Shown: piece after piece, positions 41,104-50,464 of the stretch | Numbering within the stretch: position 1 is the stretch's first letter | Layout of the letters: each line of letters opens with the position of its first letter | Assembly: GCF_003075435.1 (NCBI RefSeq) | Contig: NZ_QCZJ01000022.1 | Span: 34,083-98,082 of the forward strand | Direction of reading: 5' to 3' | Length of the DNA stretch: 64,000 nt | From: Terrimonas sp. | GTDB lineage: Bacteria; Bacteroidota; Bacteroidia; Chitinophagales; Chitinophagaceae | Program-made: the position numbers and the translations under genes | The notes under the pieces: generated by a model | The model's database searches: none | Seen by the model: only the letters and a program-made list of their open reading frames with translations | What the model was told of the DNA's origin: nothing

Positions 41104-43350
41104 GTGAAACCCCTCTGTTATATTTTTATACTGCTTATTATTGGTTATTCCGGCAATGCACAAACGAAAATATCAGGTACAATAAAAGATAATAAAAACA
41201 AGCCTGTGCCTTCTGCTAGTATTGTTTTAAAAGATACTTATGATGGTGCTACTTCTGATTCATCAGGTAAATTTTATTTTGCTACTGCTGAAAAAGGAAA
41301 GCTTACGCTGACAGTAACCGCGGTTGGTTATAGACCTGCAGAACAGATCATTGATATTACGGGCAATGATATCACGATCAATATCGCTGTTAGAGAAGAA
41401 GTGAGTGAATTGAAAGCTGTGATCATTTCAGCAGGGAGCTTTGAAGCAGGCGATAAAAAAAGAGTAACCGTTTTAAACTCTATTGACGTTGCTACTACCG
41501 CGGGCGCTAATGCTGATATTACCGGCGCATTAAAAACATTGCCTGGTGCTCAGCAGGTAGGAGAAAGCGAAGGCTTATTTGTGAGAGGCGGAACCGCCGC
41601 TGAAACAAAAACTTTCATAGACGGCACACTGGTCAATAACTTTTTTTACAGCAGTGTGCCGGGTATTGCGCAGCGTGGCCGATTCTCCCCGTTTTTATTT
41701 AAAGGTACAGTATTCAGCACGGGTGGTTACTCAGCGTTATATGGACAGGCTTTATCTTCTGCTTTAATACTTGAATCTATTGATTTACCTGAGCAGGGCT
41801 CAAGCAATATCGGTGTATCTGTTTTGAGTTTAAATGCAGGGCATCAGCACCTTGCTAAAAATAAAAAATCATCATGGGGCATAAGTTATAGCTATGCTAA
41901 TTTGTGGCTTGCATTTAAAGCCATTAAACAAAGGCAAAACTATTCCAGGGTACCGGAGTACCATGAAGGTGATGCGAATTTCAGGATTAAAACTTCTGAA
42001 ACAGGTATCATCAAATATTATGGATACTTCAGCGCTAACCGTTTGGGCATTATTACACCCAGCATTGATACAGCAGGTTACTATGACGCGTTCAACATCA
42101 GGAACTTCAATATGTACCATAACCTTTCTTACAGAGAAAGCCTGGGTAACGGATGGAAACTGACTACCGGAATTTCTTATTCAACCAATAAAGATAATAT
42201 TGAAGGGCAATTGCAGGACGGTGCCGAAAAGGAAGTAAATATTCCACCACTTGCATATAAAAATTTTGAGCTGGAGTCTCCTGGACAATACTTCAATGCT
42301 AAAACAGTAATTGATAAAAGGCTGATGGGTATTTCTGTTATCCGTTTTGGAGGAGAATATAATTACAGCAACGATAAATACCACTATACTTTATACAACG
42401 GGCAAAAATTCAGCAGCAGCATTGTTGATAATTTAAAAGCAGCGTTTGCAGAAACTGATATCTATATCACCAATGATCTTGCGGCTAAAATCGGGGGACG
42501 TTTTGAACATTCTTCTTTACTCAATAAAAGCAATATCGCACCACGGGTATCTCTGGCGTATAAAACAGGAAGGCAAAGCCAGGCTTCCCTTGCTTACGGT
42601 ATATTCTATCAAAACCCTGAAAAGAAATACCTTCCTTCGCCGGATGTGCTTATATTTTCAAAAGCCACACACTATATAGCACAATATCAAAAAGTAACCA
42701 GTAAAACCACGTTCAGGGCTGAAATGTTTTATAAAAAATATAATGACCTGATTAAAACCGATATGATCAACGCCGCGCAGCAGGTTGCCGCAAATAATAA
42801 TGGATATGGCGATGCAAAAGGTTTGGAGATATTCTGGCGAGATAAAAAAACATTTAAAAACATTGATTACTGGGTATCTTATTCTTACCTCGATACCAAA
42901 AGAGATTATACCAATTTTCCTTATGCTATTCAACCAAACTTTGCTGCAAAGCATACCGCTTCGCTGGTAATGAAAAAGTTTGTAACCAAATGGAAAACCG
43001 GCTTCAATATGTCGTATACTTATGCGAGTGGCAGACCTTACTATAATATTATGTATGATGGAAGCGACTATAAGTTTACCGATATGGGCAAAGCAAAAGA
43101 TTACAACAATGTGAGCTTCAGCTTAAATTATTTGCCTAACTTATTAAAGAAAGACAGCAAGACATTTACTGTATTGGTGCTTACCGTAAATAATATTTTC
43201 GGTATTAACCAGCTATATGGTTATAATTATTCTTATGACGGGTCAAGAAAAACGCCCATTTTACCGCCATCGAGAACCTTTATATTTCTTGGGGCATTCA
43301 TAAGTTTTGGTATTGACAGAACGGAGGACGCCATTAACAGCAATCTTTGA
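41104..43350 (+). CDS. TonB-dependent outer-membrane receptor
   Basis: 748 residues starting at GTG 41104. Signal peptide (YIFILLIIGYSGNAQ), a carboxypeptidase-regulatory-like domain (ISGTIKDNKNKPVPSASIVL), a plug domain (VNNFFYSSVPGIAQRG near residue 178), then a 22-stranded barrel rich in aromatic strands. No SusD partner follows, so it is not a classical SusCD system; it more likely takes up a metal chelate or small compound. The following genes on the same strand may be part of one unit. The substrate is unknown. Confidence 0.9.
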   Translation: MKPLCYIFILLIIGYSGNAQTKISGTIKDNKNKPVPSASIVLKDTYDGATSDSSGKFYFATAEKGKLTLTVTAVGYRPAEQIIDITGNDITINIAVREEVSELKAVIISAGSFEAGDKKRVTVLNSIDVATTAGANADITGALKTLPGAQQVGESEGLFVRGGTAAETKTFIDGTLVNNFFYSSVPGIAQRGRFSPFLFKGTVFSTGGYSALYGQALSSALILESIDLPEQGSSNIGVSVLSLNAGHQHLAKNKKSSWGISYSYANLWLAFKAIKQRQNYSRVPEYHEGDANFRIKTSETGIIKYYGYFSANRLGIITPSIDTAGYYDAFNIRNFNMYHNLSYRESLGNGWKLTTGISYSTNKDNIEGQLQDGAEKEVNIPPLAYKNFELESPGQYFNAKTVIDKRLMGISVIRFGGEYNYSNDKYHYTLYNGQKFSSSIVDNLKAAFAETDIYITNDLAAKIGGRFEHSSLLNKSNIAPRVSLAYKTGRQSQASLAYGIFYQNPEKKYLPSPDVLIFSKATHYIAQYQKVTSKTTFRAEMFYKKYNDLIKTDMINAAQQVAANNNGYGDAKGLEIFWRDKKTFKNIDYWVSYSYLDTKRDYTNFPYAIQPNFAAKHTASLVMKKFVTKWKTGFNMSYTYASGRPYYNIMYDGSDYKFTDMGKAKDYNNVSFSLNYLPNLLKKDSKTFTVLVLTVNNIFGINQLYGYNYSYDGSRKTPILPPSRTFIFLGAFISFGIDRTEDAINSNL

Positions 43351-43435
43351 TAAACTATATTAAAATACTATACCATCCCTGGGGTATAAGGATAATAAAT
43401 ATTCTTCAGCAGGGGGAAGATAAAACAATCAGAAT

Positions 43436-44065
43436 ATGAAAAAGATACTATCATTATTCGCCGCCAGTATTATTATGTTTTCAGCTGCTGCTCAAAGTGA
43501 AAAATACGTAAAGGCTATGGAAGCCAATCTTGCAAAATTTGATACGGTTAAAACAACAGCAGGGTTAATTGACTTGTCGAACGCTTTTGCACGTATAGGC
43601 GATGCAGAAAAAAATCAATGGTTGCCTTATTACTATGCGGCATTAACGCTTTCAACAGCAGGCTGGTCAGATCAATCACTTGACAAGGATGCCAACGCGG
43701 AAAAGATAAAAGCTTTTTGTGCCAAAGCAGAAGCGATAAGTGATAATGCTGAAATATGCGCGGTGAGAAATATGGCGGCAACGCAGCAAATGCTTGTTGA
43801 TCCGCAAACACGCTGGCAAACGTATGGACCTGAAGCGGCATCTGCAATGGAAAAAGGATTAAAGCTTGATCCTAATAACCCGAGATTGCATTTTTTGCAG
43901 GCGAGCGGTGTATTTAATACGCCCGAGCAATTTGGCGGGGGAAAAGATAAAGCTAAGCCAATGCTTGAAAAAACGCTGGAGCTGTTTAATGCAGAAAATC
44001 CCAAGCCGTTATATCCTCATTGGGGTAAGAAGCAGGTAGAAGACATGCTTGCGAGCTACAAATAA
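43436..44065 (+). CDS. Secreted TPR-like protein beside the TonB receptor
   Basis: 209 residues with a Sec signal (KILSLFAASIIMFSAAAQS). It is all-helical and resembles a short TPR array (WLPYYYAALTLSTAGWSDQS; MEKGLKLDPNNPRLHFLQAS). It starts 85 bp after the receptor gene. I recall similar small proteins beside TonB receptors in other Bacteroidota, which suggests an accessory periplasmic role. No enzymatic motif. Confidence 0.7.
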   Translation: MKKILSLFAASIIMFSAAAQSEKYVKAMEANLAKFDTVKTTAGLIDLSNAFARIGDAEKNQWLPYYYAALTLSTAGWSDQSLDKDANAEKIKAFCAKAEAISDNAEICAVRNMAATQQMLVDPQTRWQTYGPEAASAMEKGLKLDPNNPRLHFLQASGVFNTPEQFGGGKDKAKPMLEKTLELFNAENPKPLYPHWGKKQVEDMLASYK

Positions 44066-44094
44066 TTAAACCTGAATTTTATAAATAACCCTTT

Positions 44095-44778
44095 ATGCAA
44101 CAGAAAGAGTTAACGGAGCAGGAAAGCCTGAAGCTGATAACCGAAATGATCGGTAAAACCCAAAGTCATTTTCACGAAAGTGGCGCAAGCACTATTTTAT
44201 GGGGCACTGTTATCAGCTTTTGCGCATTGGTAAGCTTTGCCCAATCCTTTTGGAATTTCTCTATTGGGTTTGATATATGGATATTAACACTTGTAGCAGT
44301 CGCTCCCCAGATATGGATTGGTATAAAAGAAGGCAGATCACGCGTGGTGAAAACTTACCAGGACTCACATATTGATACAATCTGGACGGTATATGTAATC
44401 TCTATATTTGCCATGCTTGTTTACGCGAATATTGTTTCTTATACAAGTGTTAAGTTGCTGGCAGGAGATGGTTTGGAAATATTTTCGAAAAATATATCAA
44501 CCGGAGAAGTAAAACCATACAGGATATTTCCTCCGAGTTTTTCCTCGGTTATGATGGTTTTATATGCATTTCCTACGCTGGCTACAGGACTAATCACAAA
44601 ATACAAGCCTTTAATTGCAGGGGCTTTTATTTGTTATACCTGTTTTGTTGTTTCTTTGTTTACTTCGTTTACATACGATATGTTACTTAGCGCCATTGCA
44701 ACAATTTGCTGCTGGCTTATACCCGGACTAATGCTTAGGAATAAATACCTGAAACAAAAGAAAGAGAAGGATGTTTAA
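44095..44778 (+). CDS. Polytopic membrane protein of unknown function
   Basis: 227 residues. A cytoplasmic N-terminus (QQKELTEQESLKLITEMIGK) is followed by about six membrane helices, for example ILWGTVISFCALVSFAQSFW and the C-terminal ICCWLIPGLMLRNKYLKQKK. It starts 29 bp after the TPR-like gene and its end overlaps the winged-helix regulator by 8 bases, a frequent arrangement in Bacteroidota. The pair may work together, the regulator controlling the membrane protein. No family with known function. Confidence 0.75.
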   Translation: MQQKELTEQESLKLITEMIGKTQSHFHESGASTILWGTVISFCALVSFAQSFWNFSIGFDIWILTLVAVAPQIWIGIKEGRSRVVKTYQDSHIDTIWTVYVISIFAMLVYANIVSYTSVKLLAGDGLEIFSKNISTGEVKPYRIFPPSFSSVMMVLYAFPTLATGLITKYKPLIAGAFICYTCFVVSLFTSFTYDMLLSAIATICCWLIPGLMLRNKYLKQKKEKDV

Positions 44779-45061
44779 AGATCTTGATCCAATATTACAT
44801 TCACAATTGAGACTTGCTGTAATATCGCTCCTGATAGGTGTTAAAGAAGCCGAATTTACCTTTTTGAAGGAGAAAACAAATGCTACGGCAGGCAATCTCA
44901 GTGTGCAGATACAGAAGCTGAAAGATGCAGGCTATATTGATGTGATCAAGAAGTTCAAGGATAATTATCCGCAAACCATTTGTAAGATTACTACGAAAGG
45001 TATTAAAGCATTTGAAGAATATGTAAAAAACCTGCAAAGCTATCTTGGTAAAAATAAATAA
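44771..45061 (+). CDS. Winged-helix transcriptional regulator
   Basis: 96 residues. The compact winged helix has SQLRLAVISLLIGVKEAEFT, then the recognition region ATAGNLSVQIQKLKDAGYID and a wing with QTICKITTKGIKAFEEY. This resembles the HTH_34-type (ArsR/MarR-like) family, which acts as a dimeric repressor. The ATG overlaps the preceding membrane-protein gene by 8 bases. A terminator begins at its stop codon. Confidence 0.88.
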   Translation: MFKDLDPILHSQLRLAVISLLIGVKEAEFTFLKEKTNATAGNLSVQIQKLKDAGYIDVIKKFKDNYPQTICKITTKGIKAFEEYVKNLQSYLGKNK

Positions 45062-45085
45062 GCGCAGGTGTTATACTGCGCTTTT
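45060..45085 (+). terminator. Intrinsic terminator of the receptor/regulator block
   Basis: AAGCGCAG / CTGCGCTT stem (8 bp), eight-base loop, then a run of four T. It begins inside the stop codon of the winged-helix gene. Confidence 0.75.
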
Positions 45086-45127
45086 AAGGATATTAAAAAA
45101 AACGGGGTCATGTTGTAGTGGCTCTGA

Positions 45128-45808
45128 TCAACTTTTGATCAAAGGCACTTTTAGCCGATCTTTACTGTTTACAAGTACTTCCAGAAAATAATTGCCTGGC
45201 ATCATGTTTCCCGTTCCTTCCATCTCGTAACTATTAAATCCTTCGGTTCCTGTATCTTTCTGTTTAAAAATTTCATTGCCATCTTTATCTGTAATGCGCA
45301 TTACTATCATTGCCTTGTTTTTTAGCTGAACGTTTATGTGCAGGTTATTCAGCAATGTATTGGGGGTTACGCTTACCATGTTTAATACATCCGTATCATA
45401 CAATTGCACAACCATCAGTTTTGAGTAACTTATTTTACCCCAGCTATCAATAATTTTAAGCCTGTAGATATTTGTCTGGCGCAACGGAGATTCATCTGAA
45501 AGGGTATATTCAGCCAGTGCCTTATCGTCAGAAAAAGAACCGATAGTGTAAAAGTTTTTGCCATTGCGGCTGCGCTCAACAAAAATGCTGTAGCAGCAAT
45601 TGCTTTTTACTTTGCAGGCCAGATCTATTTTGTTTTGAGTAGATACCCCTGTAAAAGAAACGATTTCAACCATTGCCGGGGAATCGCTGCTGTGAGCTGT
45701 CTTTTCTTTTTTTAGTTTGCCTTCATTGGCAAGTGTTGCAAGAGGTGTTGCTATTGCCCATGCGCACGCAAAGGCAAATACTTTAATAGTACCGATAATA
45801 CGTTCCAT
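45128..45808 (-). CDS. Secreted protein with T9SS-type C-terminal domain (probable)
   Basis: 226 residues from ATG 45808, with signal IKVFAFACAWAIATPLATLA. A fibronectin-like domain has SRNGKNFYTIGSFSDDKALA. The last ~75 residues look like a type A sorting domain of the type IX secretion system: VTPNTLLNNLHINVQLKNK, ITDKDGNEIFKQKDTGTEG, and MPGNYFLEVLVNSKDRLKV. If so, the protein is exported across the outer membrane. The similar but shorter gene upstream on the same strand lacks this ending. No enzyme motif. Confidence 0.65.
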   Translation of the reverse strand: MERIIGTIKVFAFACAWAIATPLATLANEGKLKKEKTAHSSDSPAMVEIVSFTGVSTQNKIDLACKVKSNCCYSIFVERSRNGKNFYTIGSFSDDKALAEYTLSDESPLRQTNIYRLKIIDSWGKISYSKLMVVQLYDTDVLNMVSVTPNTLLNNLHINVQLKNKAMIVMRITDKDGNEIFKQKDTGTEGFNSYEMEGTGNMMPGNYFLEVLVNSKDRLKVPLIKS

Positions 45809-45952
45809 TGTCTCGTGTTTAGTTGATTTGTTGTTGGGTACGGACAACGACTTGTCTTCGTTTAATTACCGGTTTTAGTCAAAGGAGATCAAATAGTGTA
45901 CGAATCTTTCTAAAGGTATTACTATTTGAGGAGATGATCCAGTTTTTTAATG

Positions 45953-45980
45953 AAAGGCCCCCTAGACAAGGGGCCTTTTT
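45953..45980. terminator. Hairpin between the two secreted-protein genes
   Basis: AAAGGCCCC / GGGGCCTTT, nine bp with an eight-base loop, and five T at the plus-strand end (45976-45980). On the minus strand it lies downstream of the 139-residue protein gene, but its T-run is weak in that direction. It is probably bidirectional. Confidence 0.6.
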
Positions 45981-46025
45981 CCGATTAGGAATTCACAACC
46001 TCTATATAAAAACTTAAATAACTTT

Positions 46026-46445
46026 TTAAATGTTGATTTCAACAGTCTTACTGAATGTACAATTATCATTCAAATCAACCTGCTTAATTCTATAGCTTAC
46101 TTTTCCGGCCGATACACCTTTCATTTCATCTTTAAACCTGTAATTTTTTATTTCCCTGCTGTCTTTCAGTGTAAAGAAAATAGCTATCGTTTTAAAATCC
46201 TCCCCACCATTGCTTCTTTGTATCTCAAATTGTTTATTGTTCTGTTCTTTATCGGTAGCCCAGGTGATCTCTGCTTTTTGGTTTACAAGCTTCACTGCAA
46301 CATCTTCGAAAATAGCTGAGGTGGCATTTTTAATATCTTTTGCATTAACAGTTACCTGGTTTGCAGGATAAGCTGTTTCCGCTTTTGCGTATCCGAATAA
46401 AATCGTTGCTGCTGCTATGTAAATTAATACAATCAATTTTTTCAT
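46026..46445 (-). CDS. Small secreted fibronectin-like protein
   Basis: 139 residues with signal LIVLIYIAAATILFGYAKA. The mature part has a fibronectin-III-like pattern also seen in the neighbouring protein: LVNQKAEITWATDKEQNNKQ, EIQRSNGGEDFKTIAIFFTL, YRIKQVDLNDNCTFSKTVEI. No sorting domain. The two genes may be related by duplication, but a hairpin separates them. The long leader predicted upstream (about 230 bases) is unusual. Confidence 0.6.
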   Translation of the reverse strand: MKKLIVLIYIAAATILFGYAKAETAYPANQVTVNAKDIKNATSAIFEDVAVKLVNQKAEITWATDKEQNNKQFEIQRSNGGEDFKTIAIFFTLKDSREIKNYRFKDEMKGVSAGKVSYRIKQVDLNDNCTFSKTVEINI

Positions 46446-46811
46446 TTTTTCAATTTTAGAGGGGTGAATAATTCAGTTGCCACAGGTCGGAATCGGAGTG
46501 GTTTTTAGAGCGATATTGAAAAAATGAATAGTGCTTTAAGGTTAGATAACAGAAATATTCTACGGTTAAGTGAAATGGTTATTATGATGCCGATTTTTAA
46601 ATTGCCGGAGGATTTAATAAGGCTTTATCCAGGAGTTGCACTCAAATGTTTAACCATTATGTTGTGCGGATTTGTTTAGCAAATGTAGAGGATGAAGTTT
46701 CAAAACAAAAAAATTATTGTACTTTTTTAGTTGATGTATATCAATTAATAAAAGCATGCTATACTGTACTTTTTATCAGAGTGTTACAAATTGTTTTTTA
46801 CTCATGCGAAT
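46446..46811. other. Spacer with a minus-strand promoter
   Basis: About 365 bases without an ORF. On the minus strand a TACATTTG -7 box (CAAATGTA at 46680-46687) with a CAAA -33 word (about 46706) predicts transcription toward the 139-residue protein, giving a leader of about 230 bases. The rest is AT-rich without clear structure. Confidence 0.4.
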
Positions 46812-46838
46812 AAAAAGGCGCTTTATACAAGCGCCTTA
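46812..46838 (-). terminator. Terminator of the Gfo/Idh/MocA gene
   Basis: On the minus strand: AAGGCGCT / AGCGCCTT stem with a seven-base loop followed by five T, 28 bp after the stop codon. Confidence 0.8.
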
Positions 46839-46865
46839 TAATATAGAAAAATAAATCACTAACGG

Positions 46866-48185
46866 TTATGCATACTTTGTAACACCCGGCACTGCTACAG
46901 GATAGAAACCATCGCTGTTGGGCAGTACAGGAGGAGCCGCGGCAAAATCGTATACTTTAGGATGAATGTCTATACCGGAATTAATGGCTTTATCCCACTC
47001 AATTACCTGACCGCTGTAAGTAGCCATACGTCCCAGGATTGCTGTCATCGTACTCTTTGCACCGTTCTCAGCATCCCAGAATTTATACTCTCCTTTAGCG
47101 ATAGCTGCAAACAGTTCATCGTGCTCGCTTTGATAAGGATTGTTTTCTGTTTTCTTATCAAACTGGTATAATACTTTTCCTTTGTGATCAACAATATTCG
47201 CATTGCCGGCAAACAGTTTTCCTTTGGTGCCGATCAATAGCTCGTCAACCTTGTTCATTGTTTTAGGTTGGTGACGGCATTGGCTGTTCAATATAGAACC
47301 ATCAGCATAATGAAATTCTACAAAGTGATGATCGAAAATTTCGCCATAATCTTTACCGGTTCTTACTTCTCTGCCGCCTATGCCTTGTGCTTTAACAGGG
47401 TATCCGCCTTTAAACCAGTTTATAACATCAATGTTATGGATATGCTGTTCATTAATATGGTCGCCGCAAAGCCAGTTAAAATAGTACCAGTTGCGCATCT
47501 GGTATTCCATTTCTGTTTGCCCTTCCTTGCGGGGGTGAACCCATACGCCATCATTATTCCACCAGGCCTGCGCTGAAGTGATATCACCAATGAGGTCTTT
47601 ACGTTTAAATAACTCGCGGTATGAATTCTGATAATGGCGCTGTAAGCCAACCACCACATTCAATTTCTTTTGTTTGGCAATAGCCGCGGCAGCTAATACT
47701 TTTTGTACACCTGCAGGATCAGTAGCTACAGGCTTTTCCATAAAAACATGTTTGCCCTGTTTTATGGCTTCTTCAAAATGAATCGGCCTGAACCCCGGAG
47801 GCGTTGCAAGAATAACAACATCTGCAAGCGGAATTGCTTTCAGGTATGCATCAAAACCAACAAACTTTCTGTCAGCGGGTACGTCAATTTTCTTGGCATC
47901 AATTTCATCTCCTATTGATTTGTAAGCATTGTCTAACCTGTCCTGGAATGCATCAGCCATAGCAACCAGTTTCACATTTTGTTTGGTTGATAAAGCTTGT
48001 GTAGCTGCTCCTGTGCCGCGCCCGCCACATCCGATTAATGCTATTTTAATGGTATCATCAGCACCGGAAAAATAATTTGCTTTTGTAAACAGTGGAGCTG
48101 CAATCAAACCACCGGCAAGCAGGGATGAACTTTTTACAAATTCCCTGCGGGTTGTTTGTTTGTTATTGGAATCATTCTGTTTCAT
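46866..48185 (-). CDS. Gfo/Idh/MocA-family oxidoreductase with Tat signal
   Basis: 439 residues. Twin-arginine signal TTRREFVKSSSLLAGGLIAA, so it is exported folded to the periplasm. The Rossmann domain has IKIALIGCGGRGTGAATQAL and the second part EKPVATDPAGVQKVLAAA, with the catalytic Lys in EKPVA. Family members oxidise or epimerise sugars with NAD(P). The gene is 27 bp after a SUMF1-fold gene on the same strand, and near a Tat-exported isomerase gene that is divergent. The substrate cannot be deduced. Confidence 0.9.
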   Translation of the reverse strand: MKQNDSNNKQTTRREFVKSSSLLAGGLIAAPLFTKANYFSGADDTIKIALIGCGGRGTGAATQALSTKQNVKLVAMADAFQDRLDNAYKSIGDEIDAKKIDVPADRKFVGFDAYLKAIPLADVVILATPPGFRPIHFEEAIKQGKHVFMEKPVATDPAGVQKVLAAAAIAKQKKLNVVVGLQRHYQNSYRELFKRKDLIGDITSAQAWWNNDGVWVHPRKEGQTEMEYQMRNWYYFNWLCGDHINEQHIHNIDVINWFKGGYPVKAQGIGGREVRTGKDYGEIFDHHFVEFHYADGSILNSQCRHQPKTMNKVDELLIGTKGKLFAGNANIVDHKGKVLYQFDKKTENNPYQSEHDELFAAIAKGEYKFWDAENGAKSTMTAILGRMATYSGQVIEWDKAINSGIDIHPKVYDFAAAPPVLPNSDGFYPVAVPGVTKYA

Positions 48186-48212
48186 ATGTTTTGTTTTATA
48201 TAGTTATTGCAA

Positions 48213-49175
48213 TCATTTTTTTAGATACTTATCGTAAAACGCGTTTGCTTCAGCGGCTGTTGGTTGTTGCTGCGGGCGAACAATACGAAAGCCGACAAAC
48301 ATAGCGTCTGTAAGCCACCAGCGGCTTCGTGGTATCTGCGGATCTCTTTTATTCCAGGCTGCTTCTGAATGCTGACGGCTGGCGCTGCGCAGGTTTTCAG
48401 AAGCATCGAGATAGCTGCCACCTCTTACGCTTCGCGGATATCTTGTGGCAGGAGGAATTACAGGTTCTTTAGCATCATCACCGATCTTTTCAAAATATTT
48501 TTCATCATACTGATCAAGTGTCCATTCAGATACATTGCCTAACATATCATATAATCCCCAGGCATTAGGTTCCTTTTGTCCAACTTTCTGATATTTATTT
48601 TTACTGTTTCCTTTAAACCAGGCATACTTGCCTAATTCTTTGGAATCATTTCCAAACGGGTATGCTGTAGTTGAACCTGCCCTGCAGGCGTATTCCCACT
48701 CAGCTTCGCTGGGCAGCCTGTAAAACACACCGGTTTTTTTATACAGCCAGCGGCAAAACATCAGGGCTGCATCCTGGCTCATACTGTTTACAGGGAAACC
48801 TCCTGTTTTACCCATGCCCCAGCTTAAATCAATATACTGTGGCGTAGGGCGGGTTACGGCATCAACTTCAGAGCCGACAGGTGTGCCTTCATCTCTGAAA
48901 AATATATCAAAAATATCATGTGTAATTTCGTAAGCGCCCATCCAGAATGGTTCAAGGCTAACTTTTTTCTGAGGTGTTTCATTTGGTTTCTTGCTCTTAT
49001 CACTCTCCGGGCTGCCCATTGTAAATGAACCTCCTTGGATAGGAACCATCTTGATTTCAAACTGTGTACCCGGTACTTTTTCGTTATAAGGTTTAAATTC
49101 CTGCTGATTATTGACTTGTGCAGATATGCTCAAACTCATTATCGCCAATAATCCCGTAAAGCCATGCTTTTTCAC
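48213..49175 (-). CDS. Secreted SUMF1 (formylglycine-generating-enzyme fold) protein
   Basis: 320 residues with a Sec signal (GLLAIMSLSISAQ). FGE-fold motifs are present: PIQGGSFTMGSPESDKSKKP, RLPSEAEWEYACRAG, DMLGNVSEWTLD and YPRSVRGGSYLDASENLRSA, ending FVGFRIVRP. The catalytic Cys pair of true FGE is not seen in the C-terminal region, where NLRSASR replaces the Cys-Arg element. So the oxygenase activity is doubtful and a structural or binding role is more likely. It is the upstream gene of a probable operon with the Gfo/Idh/MocA gene. Confidence 0.85.
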   Translation of the reverse strand: MKKHGFTGLLAIMSLSISAQVNNQQEFKPYNEKVPGTQFEIKMVPIQGGSFTMGSPESDKSKKPNETPQKKVSLEPFWMGAYEITHDIFDIFFRDEGTPVGSEVDAVTRPTPQYIDLSWGMGKTGGFPVNSMSQDAALMFCRWLYKKTGVFYRLPSEAEWEYACRAGSTTAYPFGNDSKELGKYAWFKGNSKNKYQKVGQKEPNAWGLYDMLGNVSEWTLDQYDEKYFEKIGDDAKEPVIPPATRYPRSVRGGSYLDASENLRSASRQHSEAAWNKRDPQIPRSRWWLTDAMFVGFRIVRPQQQPTAAEANAFYDKYLKK

Positions 49176-49424
49176 TCGTGTAAATATTTTTTATGAAGAG
49201 GGAAGGTAAGAAAAGAAATGATAAAGATTTCTATTTTTTGAGCGTTTTAGCAATGCAAACCATTGTGTCAGGTAATGTAATGTGAAACGTGAAAGATCAT
49301 TTCCCATGCGCATCTTGCGAAAACATACGAATATGATTTTAGTGATTTAGCACAGGGATATTTAAAAATGTTTCATCATTTTGCCATAGTTTGCTTTACT
49401 TTAAGGTTTAAACGACAAATCCAT

Positions 49425-50357
49425 ATGCAACGTAGAAATTTCTTACAAAATGGACTTTTAGCTGGTGTATCAACTATTGTTGGATCAAATGTTTTAGGTA
49501 ATGAAAATGCAACAGTGAATGTTCAGGCAAATACCCGGGCAGAAAAAACTTTCAATATGAATTATGCCCCCCATGACGGCATGTTTAAAAACAATGGAGG
49601 TGCTGATTTTATTGACCAGATAAAATATATGTATGACCAGGGTTTCAGGGCAATTGAAGATAATGGCATGACCGGTCGCCCGGTTGAGCAACAAACAAAA
49701 ATTGGCGAAACGCTTGCTAAACTGGGAATGACAATGGGGGTTTTTGTTGTACCTAAAGGCGGTAACGGAGAAAATACTTTAGCTGCCGGCAAACCAGCGT
49801 TTATTGATATATTTTTAAAGGGATGCCGCCAGTCGGTAGAAGTAGCCAAAAGGGTAAACGCCAAATGGGTGACTGTAGTTCCCGGCGATTTTGAAAGACG
49901 CTTACCTATTGGTGTACAAACCGGTAATGTAATTGATGCGTTGAAAAGAGGCGCTGAAATTTTAGAACCGCATGGTATAATAATGGTGCTGGAGCCGCTG
50001 AGCGATACACCCAATCTTTTCTTACGTACTTCTGATCAAACATATGAAATATGCAGAGGTGTGAACAGCCCTTCATGCAAGATACTCTACGATATTTACC
50101 ATATGCAGAAAAACGAGGGTAATCTTATCAAAAATATTGAACACACCTGGAATGAAATCGCTTATTTCCAGATTGGCGATAACCCGGGCAGGAACGAGCC
50201 AACCACAGGCGAAATTAATTACAAGAATGTTTTCAAATACATACACGGCCGCGGGTATAAAGGCGTAATGGGTATGGAACATGGTAATTCCATCAAAGGA
50301 AAAGAAGGAGAAGCGGCACTGATAAAAGCGTACAGGGAGAGCGATAGCTTTCTGTAA
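49425..50357 (+). CDS. TIM-barrel isomerase-like protein (hydroxypyruvate isomerase family) with Tat signal
   Basis: 310 residues from ATG 49425. Twin-arginine-like signal MQRRNFLQNGLLAGVSTIVG. The barrel has the metal/active-site segments GRPVEQQTKIGETLAKLGMT, IMVLEPLSDTPNLF (Glu), LYDIYHMQKNEGNLI (Asp and His), and KGVMGMEHGNS (Glu). Such AP-endonuclease-2-like enzymes interconvert sugars or keto acids. Divergent from the SUMF1 gene across a 250-bp spacer with no other gene. The shorter start is preferred because it opens on the signal peptide. Confidence 0.87.
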   Translation: MQRRNFLQNGLLAGVSTIVGSNVLGNENATVNVQANTRAEKTFNMNYAPHDGMFKNNGGADFIDQIKYMYDQGFRAIEDNGMTGRPVEQQTKIGETLAKLGMTMGVFVVPKGGNGENTLAAGKPAFIDIFLKGCRQSVEVAKRVNAKWVTVVPGDFERRLPIGVQTGNVIDALKRGAEILEPHGIIMVLEPLSDTPNLFLRTSDQTYEICRGVNSPSCKILYDIYHMQKNEGNLIKNIEHTWNEIAYFQIGDNPGRNEPTTGEINYKNVFKYIHGRGYKGVMGMEHGNSIKGKEGEAALIKAYRESDSFL

Positions 50358-50379
50358 GTGAATTAATATTTGCTGCGGC

Positions 50380-50424
50380 AGGGCAATGATTGCAAATAAC
50401 TGATTGTAATCATTGCCCTTTTTG
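50380..50424 (+). terminator. Terminator between the isomerase gene and pdxA
   Basis: AGGGCAATGATT / AATCATTGCCCT, a perfect 12-bp stem with a 16-base loop, then TTTTT. It lies between convergent genes and may serve both, though the T-run favours the plus-strand gene. Confidence 0.85.
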
Positions 50425-50464
50425 TTCCTGTTAGAGCATCAACGTATATACAAGAAGAGATTTT

